A stretch of 64,000 bases of DNA from Haloprofundus salilacus (GTDB lineage Archaea; Halobacteriota; Halobacteria; Halobacteriales; Haloferacaceae), in assembly GCF_020150815.1 (NCBI RefSeq), contig NZ_CP083723.1, positions 2,480,001 to 2,544,000 of the forward strand, read 5' to 3'. Every line of letters begins with the position of its first letter. The first letter of the stretch is position 1. Positions 24,980-36,393 of the stretch are shown piece after piece. The notes under the pieces are model-generated. The model was not told the origin of the DNA, searched no databases, and saw only the letters and a list, made by a program, of their open reading frames with translations. The position numbers and the translations under genes are program-made.

Positions 24980-26302
24980 CTACTCGGCGTCGGACTCGGC
25001 GGTCTGCTCGTCGCTCTCGTCTTCCTCGTCGTCGACGACGACGAGACCGCGGTTGTTCACGGCGTAGGGATCGAGTCCGACCTCCTGCATGAACTGCTTG
25101 TAGAGACGCTCGGCCGTCTCGCCGTCTTTCTGTTTGTCGGAGGCGCGGTCGCAGAGTTCGACGAGATCCTCGGGCACGTCGTTCTCGTGGACGATCCAGT
25201 GGTTGATGAGGTCCGAGAGGCGGCGGATGGGCGAGGTGAAGTGGCCGTAGATGTCGAAGTTCAGCGCGTGGTGGCCGCCGAAGGGGTCATTCATGTACTT
25301 CGCCCGGGGCATCACCTTCAGCACGGCGCGCTGAATCTTGTTGAGCATCCGCGGCGGGGCTTCTTCGAGCGCCGCGTTCACCGCCTTCCGGGGGTCGTCC
25401 CACGACCCCCCGGGGATGTTCACGTTGTCGAGTTCCGCGATCTCGCGCAGCGCCTTGTCCCACTGGTCGGGCGTCGGTTGGGGGTGGACGCGGTACATAG
25501 CCTCGACGCCGCGGCCCCACATCAGTTCGTGCGTGACGGCTTTGTTCGCCTTCAGCATGCACTCCTCGATGATGGTGTGCGCGTGGTCGCGACTCGGGTT
25601 GAGCACGAGCGAGCCGTCCTCCTTGCGCTGTTCGTGCATCCGGTCGGCGAGTTCGTAGGAGAGCGTAATCTCGTCGTGCAGCGGCGCGTCCGGGTCTTCG
25701 AGGCGCTTCTCGCACTGACTGTAGGTGAGGCGCTCGTCGCTCTCGATGACCGATTTGTAGATGTCGATGGACTCGTAGCCGAGATTCTCCTTGTCGAGTC
25801 GCATCTCGACGGTGTGGGCGAGTCGCTCCTCGTTGGGGACCAGCGAGCAGACCGTCTCCGCGAGGATGGGCGGCAGCATGTGGACGGTGTACGCGGGGAG
25901 ATACACCGTGTTACCGCGTTTGACCGCCTCGGCCCACATCTCCGAACCGGGGTGGACATAGTGGCTCACGTCGGCGATGTGGACCCACAGCGTGTACGCC
26001 TCGTCGTCCTCCTCGATGCTGATGGCGTCGTCGAAGTCCTGAGCGTCGGCGGGGTCGGTTGTCCACGTCGTCATCTCGCGGAGGTCGCGGCGCTCGTCGA
26101 CGGCGTCGCGAATCTCCTCGGTGACGTTTTCGGTTCGCTCCTTGGCTTCGCGGCGGACCTCCGGCGGGAACTCGTCGCGGATACCGAACTCCTCGAACAG
26201 TTCCTCGCGTTTGTTCTGCAGGTGGCGGGCGAGTTCAGGGTCGATCTCGACGGGACCCTGCCCCTCGGCGGTGCCAGCCTGCGCTTGCGCGTCGTTCGAC
26301 AT
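24980..26302 (-). CDS. rnr: RNB-domain exoribonuclease (RNase R-like, short archaeal form)
   Basis: 440 residues. After ~60 charged residues, the RNB catalytic domain carries D-P-A-D-A-Q-D-F-D-D-A at ~84-94, the Asp cluster that binds catalytic Mg2+, and H-F-T-S-P-I-R-R near 365. The cold-shock and S1 domains flanking bacterial RNase R are absent, as in haloarchaeal homologues. An acidic tail ends the protein. Role: 3'-to-5' RNA decay. It is alone, followed by a small zinc-binding gene on the same strand upstream. Confidence 0.92.
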   Translation of the reverse strand: MSNDAQAQAGTAEGQGPVEIDPELARHLQNKREELFEEFGIRDEFPPEVRREAKERTENVTEEIRDAVDERRDLREMTTWTTDPADAQDFDDAISIEEDDEAYTLWVHIADVSHYVHPGSEMWAEAVKRGNTVYLPAYTVHMLPPILAETVCSLVPNEERLAHTVEMRLDKENLGYESIDIYKSVIESDERLTYSQCEKRLEDPDAPLHDEITLSYELADRMHEQRKEDGSLVLNPSRDHAHTIIEECMLKANKAVTHELMWGRGVEAMYRVHPQPTPDQWDKALREIAELDNVNIPGGSWDDPRKAVNAALEEAPPRMLNKIQRAVLKVMPRAKYMNDPFGGHHALNFDIYGHFTSPIRRLSDLINHWIVHENDVPEDLVELCDRASDKQKDGETAERLYKQFMQEVGLDPYAVNNRGLVVVDDEEDESDEQTAESDAE

Positions 26303-26383
26303 ACGCGAGGAAAAGAGCGAGAGGTAGTTAGTCGTGTCGGGGTCCGGCGACGCGTTTCCTCGCGCCGAAACCCCGAAAGCGAG

Positions 26384-26677
26384 TTACTCCTCGGGCCGTC
26401 CGTACCGGTCTTCGACCGCGTGCAGATAGCGCGAGAGAAACTCGGACTGCGGGAGTCCATCCTGTTCAATGTCGAGGATGAGCGACTCGAGTTCGCCCCG
26501 GGGTTGCCAGCAGAGTTCTCGGTGACAGCCTTTGCAGAGATACTCGAACTGTTTGCCGTGGCGGTTCCAGCGGTCACCCTCCTTGTCGTACTCGCGAGCC
26601 TCCGACCGGAGCACCGACGAACCGCAGGCGATACAGACGACGGTCTTCCGGTCCCGACCCGTGCGGGAGCGCCACAT
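26384..26677 (-). CDS. Small zinc-binding protein with two CxxC pairs
   Basis: 97 residues. C-I-A-C (~15-18) and C-K-G-C (~48-51) frame a motif R-S-E-A-R-E-Y-D-K-E-G-D-R-W between them, a zinc-binding knuckle arrangement. A third Cys is in H-R-E-L-C-W. No signal or membrane segment. I recall a haloarchaeal family of this pattern with only a DUF label. It starts 82 bases upstream of the RNase gene on the same strand, so both may share a transcript. Function unknown. Confidence 0.7.
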   Translation of the reverse strand: MWRSRTGRDRKTVVCIACGSSVLRSEAREYDKEGDRWNRHGKQFEYLCKGCHRELCWQPRGELESLILDIEQDGLPQSEFLSRYLHAVEDRYGRPEE

Positions 26678-26870
26678 GGATGAGAGGTTGGTCGGTGTCT
26701 ACTTAGCGTTTGTGCGGCGTCAGACGCCCGTCTACGGCTGAGATAGTCCGAATCGCCGACCGGAGTAAACCGGAGGTTTACGCGACGGCCGCGCCGGCCG
26801 CAGTCAGCGGTTCGACCGCCACGTGACGCGGAGCGGGCGATTTATTCTCTCGGAACGTCACGGAGGGCGT

Positions 26871-27350
26871 ATGAACGTCAAATCGCGCCACCACCTCCGG
26901 AGCGACGACATCAAATCGCTGGAAACGACGCTCTCGGAGGCGCTCGGCGTCGACCTCGACGGCGACACGTACGAGTTCGTCGAACTCACCGGCACCGAGT
27001 TCGACCTCGTGTTGGTCGACGGCTCTCCGGCCGTGTTCTATCTGGACGACGAACCGTTTCTCACAGTCCACGGAGCCAACGAGTATCCGCCCGAGAAACA
27101 CGTCGTCACCGTGGACGCCGGGGCCGTCTCGTTCGTCAGCGGCGGGGCTGACGTGATGCGACCGGGTATCGTCGACGCCGACGTGGACATCGAAGCGGGG
27201 GACCTCGTGGCCATAGCCGAGGAGACCCACGGAAAGGTGCTCGCCGTCGGGCGAGCGCTCGAAGACGGCGCTGACCTCGTCGGCGACTCGGGGAAAGTCG
27301 TCGAATCCGTCCACTACGTCGGCGACGACCTGTACCAGTTCAACGTCTGA
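26871..27350 (+). CDS. PUA-domain RNA-binding protein
   Basis: 159 residues from the ATG giving MNVKSRHHLRSDD; the earlier frame start is in promoter DNA. The N-terminal half matches the pre-PUA domain of archaeal PUA proteins, and the C-terminal half (~78-155) is a PUA domain with V-D-A-G-A-V-S-F-V-S-G-G-A-D-V-M-R-P-G-I-V and I-E-A-G-D-L-V-A-I. Such proteins bind structured RNA, often tRNA or rRNA. A TATA-like GATTTATT lies about 25-32 bases upstream. Exact target unknown. Confidence 0.88.
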   Translation: MNVKSRHHLRSDDIKSLETTLSEALGVDLDGDTYEFVELTGTEFDLVLVDGSPAVFYLDDEPFLTVHGANEYPPEKHVVTVDAGAVSFVSGGADVMRPGIVDADVDIEAGDLVAIAEETHGKVLAVGRALEDGADLVGDSGKVVESVHYVGDDLYQFNV

Positions 27351-27413
27351 GCGGGCCTGAGCGCGGGTCGAACGTCTGAGCGAGTCGCGCCGGCGTTCCA
27401 GCGTTCGGGCGTC

Positions 27414-28133
27414 TCACTCCTCGCCAGACGCCTCGTCGCTCTCGTCGACTTCTTCAGTATCCTCCTCGTGCTGTTCGAGGATAATCTCGTAGCCCCGCTT
27501 CGCTTCCTCGTACGTCGTCCGGAGGTCGGTCACGGGCGTCTCCGTGGCGTCGACGCGCAGGTCGTCGGTGAAGCCGCCGGGGTCTTCCTCCGTGCGTCTC
27601 ACGAGCAGCGCGGCGCTCTGAACGGGGAGTTCCTCGCGTTTGTCGCCGCCGACTTCGTGCCCTGCTTCGAGCGCGTCGATAAGTCGCTCGGCCAGCGGCG
27701 CGTCGCCGTCGGCGTTCGACTCGTACGCCTCCGCGGTCGCTTCGACTACCTCCTCGCCGACCAGCAGATTGCCCGCGACGGTGTAGTTCTCGCCCTCGAT
27801 GTGGCCGTACCAGTCGTTGCACTCCTCGCCGGAGAACGCGAACGTTCCGTCGGCGTCGACGCCGTGGAGTTGGCGCTGGTCGCGCCCCTCGTCGGCGTTC
27901 AGAAGCGCCCGAAGCGCGTCGTCGACGGCGAGTCCGTCGTCGACGTACTCGAGTCCCTTCCGGCCCAACTCCACGTTGACGAGGCTCTGCGTCGCCACTG
28001 CGCCGTTCTCGCTGGCGAACGGACAGAGCGTACCGACGCCGGGCAGTCGAGTCGTCACCGCGACGCCGAAGCGCAACTGCTCGTCGCCGTCGTCGTCCTC
28101 GTACTCCTCGCGAACGCAGATGCTGAACGTCAC
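27414..28133 (-). CDS. DUF1028-family protein
   Basis: 239 residues starting with GTG at 28133 (M-T-F-S-I-C-V-R); the frame is open far upstream into the glycosyltransferase, but that part is shadow. The start T-F-S-I, then G-V-A-V-T-T-R-L-P-G-V-G, N-A-D-E-G-R-D-Q-R-Q-L and A-G-N-L-L-V-G match DUF1028, a family often placed with Ntn-hydrolase folds in which the residue after the initiator Met acts as nucleophile; here that is Thr. An acidic tail ends the protein. It follows the glycosyltransferase by 113 bases on the same strand. Substrate unknown. Confidence 0.85.
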   Translation of the reverse strand: MTFSICVREEYEDDDGDEQLRFGVAVTTRLPGVGTLCPFASENGAVATQSLVNVELGRKGLEYVDDGLAVDDALRALLNADEGRDQRQLHGVDADGTFAFSGEECNDWYGHIEGENYTVAGNLLVGEEVVEATAEAYESNADGDAPLAERLIDALEAGHEVGGDKREELPVQSAALLVRRTEEDPGGFTDDLRVDATETPVTDLRTTYEEAKRGYEIILEQHEEDTEEVDESDEASGEE

Positions 28134-28246
28134 GGTGGACGGGTCGCGTCGTCGTCGCAAAAAGCTCCGTTTACCGGCATCTCGGCCGGTTGTTTGCCTT
28201 CGCTGTCGTCGCCGTCGTCGCGGGTGTCGGGCCGCATCGATCCACC

Positions 28247-29578
28247 TCAGTCGTTGCGCCGACTCGTCACGTACACCGACGGCCGACGGAGGACGAACTC
28301 GTCGAGAAACGCCGCCAGCACCACAGCGCTCTGCAGCGCGAAGTACGCCGGGAACACCAGCGGCGCCGCGTACTCGCGAGCGTCGTGGTGCTGACCGTCG
28401 ACGCCGTCCCGAAGAAAGAGCGCGTACGGAACCGCGAGCGAAAACAGCGACGAGAGCGAGAGCCAGCGGAGTAGGGAACCGGACGTCGCGGATTCGACAG
28501 CCGTGACCGCCTCGGAGACGACGACAGGCGAGAGGAGGACGACGACAGGCACCGACAGCAACGCGGCGAAGGTGTACGCGGCGTCGAGGCGCGTCGGCAC
28601 GGAGGCATCGCGACTGCGGAGGAGTCCGGCGAGCGACCGCCGCGCGACCTGCATCCCGCCGCGCGCCCACCGGCGGCGTTGGCCCGCCCACGCCGACACG
28701 GTCGCCGGATTGCGCTCGGTGGCGACGATGGCCGGATCGACGCGGATGCGGCCGCCGCGGGCGTGGATTCGCGTCGCCATCTCCACGTCTTCGAGCAGTA
28801 CCTCCTCGTCGAACGGACCGAGCGCCGCCAGCGTCTCGGCACGGAAGAACGCCTGCCCGCCGGTGAAGAGCGAGAACCAGCCTAGGCGCGAGCGGGCGAC
28901 GAACGCCACCCGTTCGGCGAGGTGGCGCTCGACGGTCGCACAGAGCGCGATGAGCGACTCCCCGGAGTTGCAGCCGTAGCTTCGCCCCTTGACGCACCAC
29001 GTCTCCTCGTCGACGACGAGCCATCGGACCGCCCGCGAGAGCGCCTCCGGGGCGAGCCGCTGCCCGGCGTCGAGGCTCGCGACGACGTCGCCGTCGGCGT
29101 GCGAGAGCGCGTGATTCACCGCTGCCGCCTTCCCCGCCGGTGGCTCCGAGCGCTCGACGGCGCGGACGTGCGAGTCGCCGGCCGCCGCGCGCCGCGCGAC
29201 CGTTTCGGTTCCGTCGGTCGACGCCGCCTCGTAGCCGACGAGGACGCTCACGCGGTCGGACGGGTAGTCGAGCGCGGCGCAGGCGTCGAGCGTTTCACGG
29301 AGGCGGTCGGCGTCGTTGTAGGCAGTGACGACGACGCTCACCGTCGGCGGGTCCGAGGGCAGCGGCGGCGGGGTCGGGTTCGGCGCGAAGGCGACCCCCG
29401 TCGCGAGAATCGCTCGCACCGTCGCCCCCACTCCGGCGAGAGCGCACAGCGCGGCGATCGACGGCGCGTACCACGCGACTAGGAGCGCGGGCGAGCAGAG
29501 TACCGCGGCGAGACCGAGCGCGGCCGTCGTCGTCGCGAGCGTCCGCCTGTCGCCGTCACCGGGCGTCGCAACCCGCAT
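28247..29578 (-). CDS. Membrane glycosyltransferase, GT2 family, with altered DxD
   Basis: 443 residues from the ATG at 29578. Two N-terminal membrane helices (~15-60) precede the GT2 domain (~78-310) and three or four further helices end the protein, the layout of cellulose/hyaluronan-synthase-like enzymes. Present are V-V-V-T-A-Y-N near 82, the catalytic E263-D264 and the Q300-R-R-R-W304 motif. The DxD site reads D170-A-G172, so the second metal-binding Asp is lacking. The start overlaps the upstream membrane protein stop (TGATG), so the two are coupled. Donor and product are unknown; an extracellular glycan is likely. Confidence 0.87.
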   Translation of the reverse strand: MRVATPGDGDRRTLATTTAALGLAAVLCSPALLVAWYAPSIAALCALAGVGATVRAILATGVAFAPNPTPPPLPSDPPTVSVVVTAYNDADRLRETLDACAALDYPSDRVSVLVGYEAASTDGTETVARRAAAGDSHVRAVERSEPPAGKAAAVNHALSHADGDVVASLDAGQRLAPEALSRAVRWLVVDEETWCVKGRSYGCNSGESLIALCATVERHLAERVAFVARSRLGWFSLFTGGQAFFRAETLAALGPFDEEVLLEDVEMATRIHARGGRIRVDPAIVATERNPATVSAWAGQRRRWARGGMQVARRSLAGLLRSRDASVPTRLDAAYTFAALLSVPVVVLLSPVVVSEAVTAVESATSGSLLRWLSLSSLFSLAVPYALFLRDGVDGQHHDAREYAAPLVFPAYFALQSAVVLAAFLDEFVLRRPSVYVTSRRND

Positions 29579-30147
29579 CAGCGGTCGTACGGTTTGCGGG
29601 TACCGAACCAGATGCCGACGGTGAGACCGTAGACGACGTGACCCGCGTGGAAGACGATGGCCTCGTCGGCGTCGAGATCCATGTCCAGCAGGCGTCCCAG
29701 AACGACTTGCGTCCCGAACACCGAGAGCAAGAGGCCGTAGAGGACGCCCCCGAGGAGCGTCGCAATCAGCCCTCGGTCGCGCAGCGTCCGACCGACGACG
29801 ACCGCGAAGGCGACGCCGCCGCCGACGCCGTAGAGGAAGTGGAGCAGGAACGCCGGCCCGAGCGCGTCGGGGTCGCCGCCGGCGTACTGTTCCCAGAACG
29901 CGCCCGTCGGCGGGAGCGAACGTGCGACGGGGAGTCGAAACAGCGTCATCACTGCGGTTGCGACGGCACCGGCCCACACGCCGGTGACGAGCGGATGGTT
30001 TCGAAACACACGGTCTGTTCGGTCCGCGGCGCGGTCGACGGAGTCGGAAGACGAGGAACTCACACGGTGAGGACCACGAGGCGACAGAAAGACGTTTGGT
30101 CCGTCGGCGGTCGACGGAACGGCGGTCATGGAGTGGTCAGCGGTCAC
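29578..30147 (-). CDS. Four-helix membrane protein upstream of the glycosyltransferase
   Basis: 189 residues. The first ~50 are hydrophilic; four hydrophobic segments follow (~55-75, ~95-118, ~125-148, ~160-180) with Gly-rich motifs such as L-Y-G-V-G-G-G-V-A-F and H-A-G-H-V-V-Y-G. I associate the pattern with DUF6789/YagU-type proteins, from memory. ATG at 30147 is used; Met7 (30129) is an alternative. It overlaps the glycosyltransferase start by one base, so it is probably part of the same membrane machinery. Function unknown. Confidence 0.75.
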   Translation of the reverse strand: MTADHSMTAVPSTADGPNVFLSPRGPHRVSSSSSDSVDRAADRTDRVFRNHPLVTGVWAGAVATAVMTLFRLPVARSLPPTGAFWEQYAGGDPDALGPAFLLHFLYGVGGGVAFAVVVGRTLRDRGLIATLLGGVLYGLLLSVFGTQVVLGRLLDMDLDADEAIVFHAGHVVYGLTVGIWFGTRKPYDR

Positions 30148-30280
30148 CGAACTGGGTGGCGGTCACCGGACTGAGCGACGGTCACCGAACTGGGCGGACG
30201 TCTCCTGACTAGTCGGCGAGCCGACGGGTACGGGCGCGTCTGACGTAAGAACTATTGGGGAACCCGCCGCTGTAGGTGGC

Positions 30281-30631
30281 ATGGGTATCATGAGCAAGAT
30301 CCTCGGCAACGGGCAGCGCTCCACCGAGGATTACGTCGAACTGGACCTCGACGACTTCGACACCGCACAGGGCGAGGCGGGGATGACGGTTCACATCGCC
30401 GAAATCGCCGGTCAACAGGACGTCATCGCCATCAAAGACGCCGTCTACGACGGCGACTTCGTCATCGCGGACATCACGCGTCTCCGGACGAAGGACCGGA
30501 CGGTCGAACACATCGTCGACGAACTCCAGCAGGTTGCCCAGGAGGTCGACGGCGACATCGTCCAGAAAGGCGACGACCAACTCATCCTCGCGCCGACGGG
30601 CGTGCGAATCGCTCGGCAGAAACTGGACTGA
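30281..30631 (+). CDS. sepF: Cell division protein SepF
   Basis: 116 residues, starting MGIMSKILGNG; a second ATG three codons later is possible. An N-terminal amphipathic helix for membrane binding is followed by the SepF core: V-H-I-A-E-I-A-G-Q-Q-D-V-I-A-I-K-D-A, then V-I-A-D-I-T-R and a final D-Q-L-I-L-A-P-T-G-V. In archaea SepF anchors FtsZ to the membrane at the division site. It is monocistronic, with a TATA-like TAAGAACTATTG about 30 bases upstream. Confidence 0.93.
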   Translation: MGIMSKILGNGQRSTEDYVELDLDDFDTAQGEAGMTVHIAEIAGQQDVIAIKDAVYDGDFVIADITRLRTKDRTVEHIVDELQQVAQEVDGDIVQKGDDQLILAPTGVRIARQKLD

Positions 30632-30844
30632 GGCGCGAACGCCCCAGTCAGTCGTCGTCGACCGGTTTCGACGGCGTTCGTGCCGGTCGGAGGCTGCTGG
30701 TCCCTTCGCGAGTCAACGCGCCGAGCGGCTTGCGCGCGTATCGACGCACTAACCACGGGTAGGAGTGGAAAACTGTCGAAAAAGGCTCGGGCCGGTCGTC
30801 CGGGTTAGTCGTCCGAGACTGCGACGAGGAGAGTACGCCGGAGG

Positions 30845-31849
30845 TTAGTCGTCAGAGACAGCGTACGCCTCCTCTTCGGGGGCTGGTTCCGCCGTCGAGG
30901 AGGCGAATTCGGCTGTCGAGGAGGCGGATTCGGCCGTCGAGGGGGCAGATTCGACTGTCGAGGAGGCGTCCGGCTTGCGCGCGTACTTGCCCCACCCCGG
31001 CTCGGCGTGTTTGTCGAAATGGACGTAGTGAACGGCGGTCTTGCCGTGGTCTGCGTCGGGCGCACGCTCGGAGACGAACGTGTCGAACGCGTCGTTCCAG
31101 GCGACGTGGTGCGAAAAGAGCATTCCCCCGGGGGAGAGATGCTCCCACGCGAGGTCGAACTCAAACAGCATTCCCGTCTTCGAGTGCTCGGAGTCGTGGA
31201 CGAACATATCGACGTCACCCAGCTCCGACAGCAGTTTGGGCAGTTTTCGCTGGCTGCGTCCGGCGACGAACTCCCACCGGTCGTGCAGTTCCTCCGGGAC
31301 GACCCACCCCGGCTCCTTCCCCTCCGGAAGTAGGTGGCTGTCGCGCTGCGAGCAGGACGGGCGTCGACGTTCGTACCGTTTGAGCTCCGCCTCGTCGGTC
31401 GGGTCGAGAAGCGACGAGTAGTCGATGGAGTACAGTCGTCCCGAGTCGTTTCGGTCAAGTGCGGCGAGTATCGCCAGCGTCGAGACGCCGTGGAAAACGC
31501 CCGTCTCGACGATGGTCTGCGGCTCGTACTTCCGGATGTACGCGTAGTATCGAACGCAGTCGTCTTTGTGGATGTCGTAGAACGTCTCGTTGCCGAGGTC
31601 GTCATACGCTCGTTTGAGGTTCTCGGCGATGACGCCGGTCATGAACTCCTTTTCGTACGCCTCGAGTTCCGCCTCGCTGTCGAAGAATCGGTCGATGAAC
31701 TCTTGGCGGGTGAGCTCTTTCTCCTTGAACGTCTCCCACGACGCCTCCGGGTGGAGGACGTAGAACGCTTTCCGCACCGCGGGCCGCACCCAGTTGGGTG
31801 CGAGCTCGAACGACTTCTGCCGTGCGCGTTTGACGTGCCGAACCAACAT
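30845..31849 (-). CDS. SAM-dependent methyltransferase-like protein with repetitive C-tail
   Basis: 334 residues from ATG 31849 (MLVRHVKRARQK). A longer frame to 32035 exists, but its sequence is A+T-rich promoter-like and a TATA-like TTATAC sits about 40 bases before 31849. Motif I of a Rossmann methyltransferase is E-T-G-V-F-H-G-V-S-T-L near residue 135, with later D-M-F-V-H-D-S-E-H and G-G-M-L-F-S-H-H typical of the Methyltransf_24 group. The substrate is unknown. The last ~45 residues come from 21-base tandem repeats giving S-S-T-A-E-x-A units. Confidence 0.78.
   Translation of the reverse strand: MLVRHVKRARQKSFELAPNWVRPAVRKAFYVLHPEASWETFKEKELTRQEFIDRFFDSEAELEAYEKEFMTGVIAENLKRAYDDLGNETFYDIHKDDCVRYYAYIRKYEPQTIVETGVFHGVSTLAILAALDRNDSGRLYSIDYSSLLDPTDEAELKRYERRRPSCSQRDSHLLPEGKEPGWVVPEELHDRWEFVAGRSQRKLPKLLSELGDVDMFVHDSEHSKTGMLFEFDLAWEHLSPGGMLFSHHVAWNDAFDTFVSERAPDADHGKTAVHYVHFDKHAEPGWGKYARKPDASSTVESAPSTAESASSTAEFASSTAEPAPEEEAYAVSDD
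30891..30968. repeat. 21-bp tandem repeat in the methyltransferase gene tail
   Basis: Four units, the last partial, of a 21-base sequence resembling GCCGTCGAGGAGGCGxATTCG begin at 30891, 30912, 30933 and 30954. Being a multiple of three, they add seven residues per unit to the C-tail, so copy-number change keeps the frame. Units differ at only a few positions. Confidence 0.85.
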
Positions 31850-32143
31850 GGAACTGTCCACGGGCTTCCACACCAAAAGTACGCGCCGATGAATATCCGT
31901 ATAATCCCATCGTTCTTCCGATAGGTTTGACCGGAATCGGAGTATGTACCGTTGAACGATTGTTTCGAAACGGTGGACTGTATGAAATGCGAGAGTTCGC
32001 GGGAGAGGGTGTACAGTCGCTGAGAACGCCGTCAATCCGAACCGAAGGGAAGACGTAACGGCAGTATGGCCGGCGTACCCTGCGTGTGAACGCCTCGCAG
32101 AACCGACGAGTATTCAGGCGCTCCCTACATACCGTGCTTCCAG

Positions 32144-35098
<2,955 letters not shown>

Positions 35099-35324
35099 GC
35101 GGCGGAGATGCCGGAAACGCCGGATCGGCGACGCTCGAGAGGGGCGAACAGCCAGCGGAACTGCGCTCTTCGCGAGGGGTTCGCCGGACACCCCCCTTAA
35201 CCCCGTCGCGGTACGTCGTTACATCGACGCGGACTGACCGCCTTCTCAGTGATAAATTCTCGTCCGACTGACGGTTCGGATAGTCGCCAGCGCGCTTATT
35301 TACACCGCGGTCAAACCGCGTGGT

Positions 35325-36317
35325 ATGACAACACAGTACGCAGCGCTGCGGAACGTCCTCCTCGTCGTTCGCGGCGGACCGGGCGAGTGGCTCGTCGACA
35401 AGCGCCTGAACGACCGCGACATCGAGTGTCTCGGCGTCGCACCCGACGGGAAAACGGCGTTCTGCGGGACGTTCGACGCGGGTCTCTGGCGGAGCGACAA
35501 CGAAGGACAGACGTGGCACCGCGTCGGCGACGAGACGCTCACCGACCCCGTGATGTCGGTGGCCGTCGACCCGACCGATTCCGAGGTGGTGTGGGCGGGG
35601 ACCGAACCCAGCGCGGTCTATCGGTCGACCGACAGCGGCGACACGTGGGATCAGTGTGACGGGCTGACCGACCTCCCCTCCGCGAAGGAGTGGTCGTTTC
35701 CGCCGCGACCCGACACCCACCACGTCCGCTGGATAGAGGTCGATCCCACCGAGTCCGACCACCTCTACGTCGGCATCGAGGCGGGTGCGCTGGTGCAAAC
35801 CCACGACGGCGGCGAGACGTGGGAGGACCGCGTGCCCTCGGCGCGGCGGGATAACCATAGCCTCACGACGCATGCAGACGCGCCGAATCGGGTATGGTCG
35901 GCGGCGGGCGACGGCTACGCCGAGAGCGACGACGGCGGCGAGACGTGGGACCACCCCCAGGAGGGCCTCGGCCACCGCTACTGCTGGAGCGTCGCCGTCG
36001 GCCGCGAGGCCAAGAACGTCCTCGTGTCGGCGGCCAGCGGCGCGCGGACCGCGCACAACGCCGACTCCGCCGACTCGTACGTCTACCGGCGTCGACCCGG
36101 CGAGGCTTGGGAGCGCCTCGACGGGCTGCCGACCGGCGAGGGCGTGACGCGGCCCGTGCTCTCGTCGGACGGAAACGGGTCGTTCTACGCGCTGTCGAAC
36201 CGCGGAATCTATCGGTCGCAGAACAGCGGGAAGTCGTGGAACCGCGTCGACATCCCGTGGCCGGAGGCGTACGAGTCACAGACGGCGCGCGGGTTAGCGG
36301 TTGTCACAGAGTCGTAG
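35325..36317 (+). CDS. Asp-box (BNR-type) beta-propeller protein
   Basis: 330 residues, no signal peptide. At least five Asp-box motifs S-x-D-x-G-x-T-W occur: S-D-N-E-G-Q-T-W (~57), S-T-D-S-G-D-T-W (~100), T-H-D-G-G-E-T-W (~157), S-D-D-G-G-E-T-W (~203) and S-Q-N-S-G-K-S-W (~295). They mark beta-propeller blades like those of sialidases and sortilin-type proteins, but no catalytic Asp/Tyr/Arg set of a sialidase is clear. A TATA-like CTTATTTAC lies about 25-30 bases upstream. Probably a binding or scaffold protein. Confidence 0.85.
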   Translation: MTTQYAALRNVLLVVRGGPGEWLVDKRLNDRDIECLGVAPDGKTAFCGTFDAGLWRSDNEGQTWHRVGDETLTDPVMSVAVDPTDSEVVWAGTEPSAVYRSTDSGDTWDQCDGLTDLPSAKEWSFPPRPDTHHVRWIEVDPTESDHLYVGIEAGALVQTHDGGETWEDRVPSARRDNHSLTTHADAPNRVWSAAGDGYAESDDGGETWDHPQEGLGHRYCWSVAVGREAKNVLVSAASGARTAHNADSADSYVYRRRPGEAWERLDGLPTGEGVTRPVLSSDGNGSFYALSNRGIYRSQNSGKSWNRVDIPWPEAYESQTARGLAVVTES

Positions 36318-36393
36318 CGTCGGCAGTACCGTCGGTCCGTATCGATAAACGTCGGCAGCCGCCAGCGTCGACGGTCGTCTGCGTCGACGGTCG

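Noticed and set aside
28134-29024. Long N-terminal extension of the DUF1028 frame
   Set aside because: Overlaps the glycosyltransferase in another frame on the same strand and is Arg/Pro-rich nonsense; the GTG at 28133 gives the family N-terminus.
31850-32035. 62-residue longer N-terminus for the methyltransferase
   Set aside because: The segment is A+T-rich, contains a TATA-like sequence for the shorter form and is not protein-like; ATG 31849 preferred.
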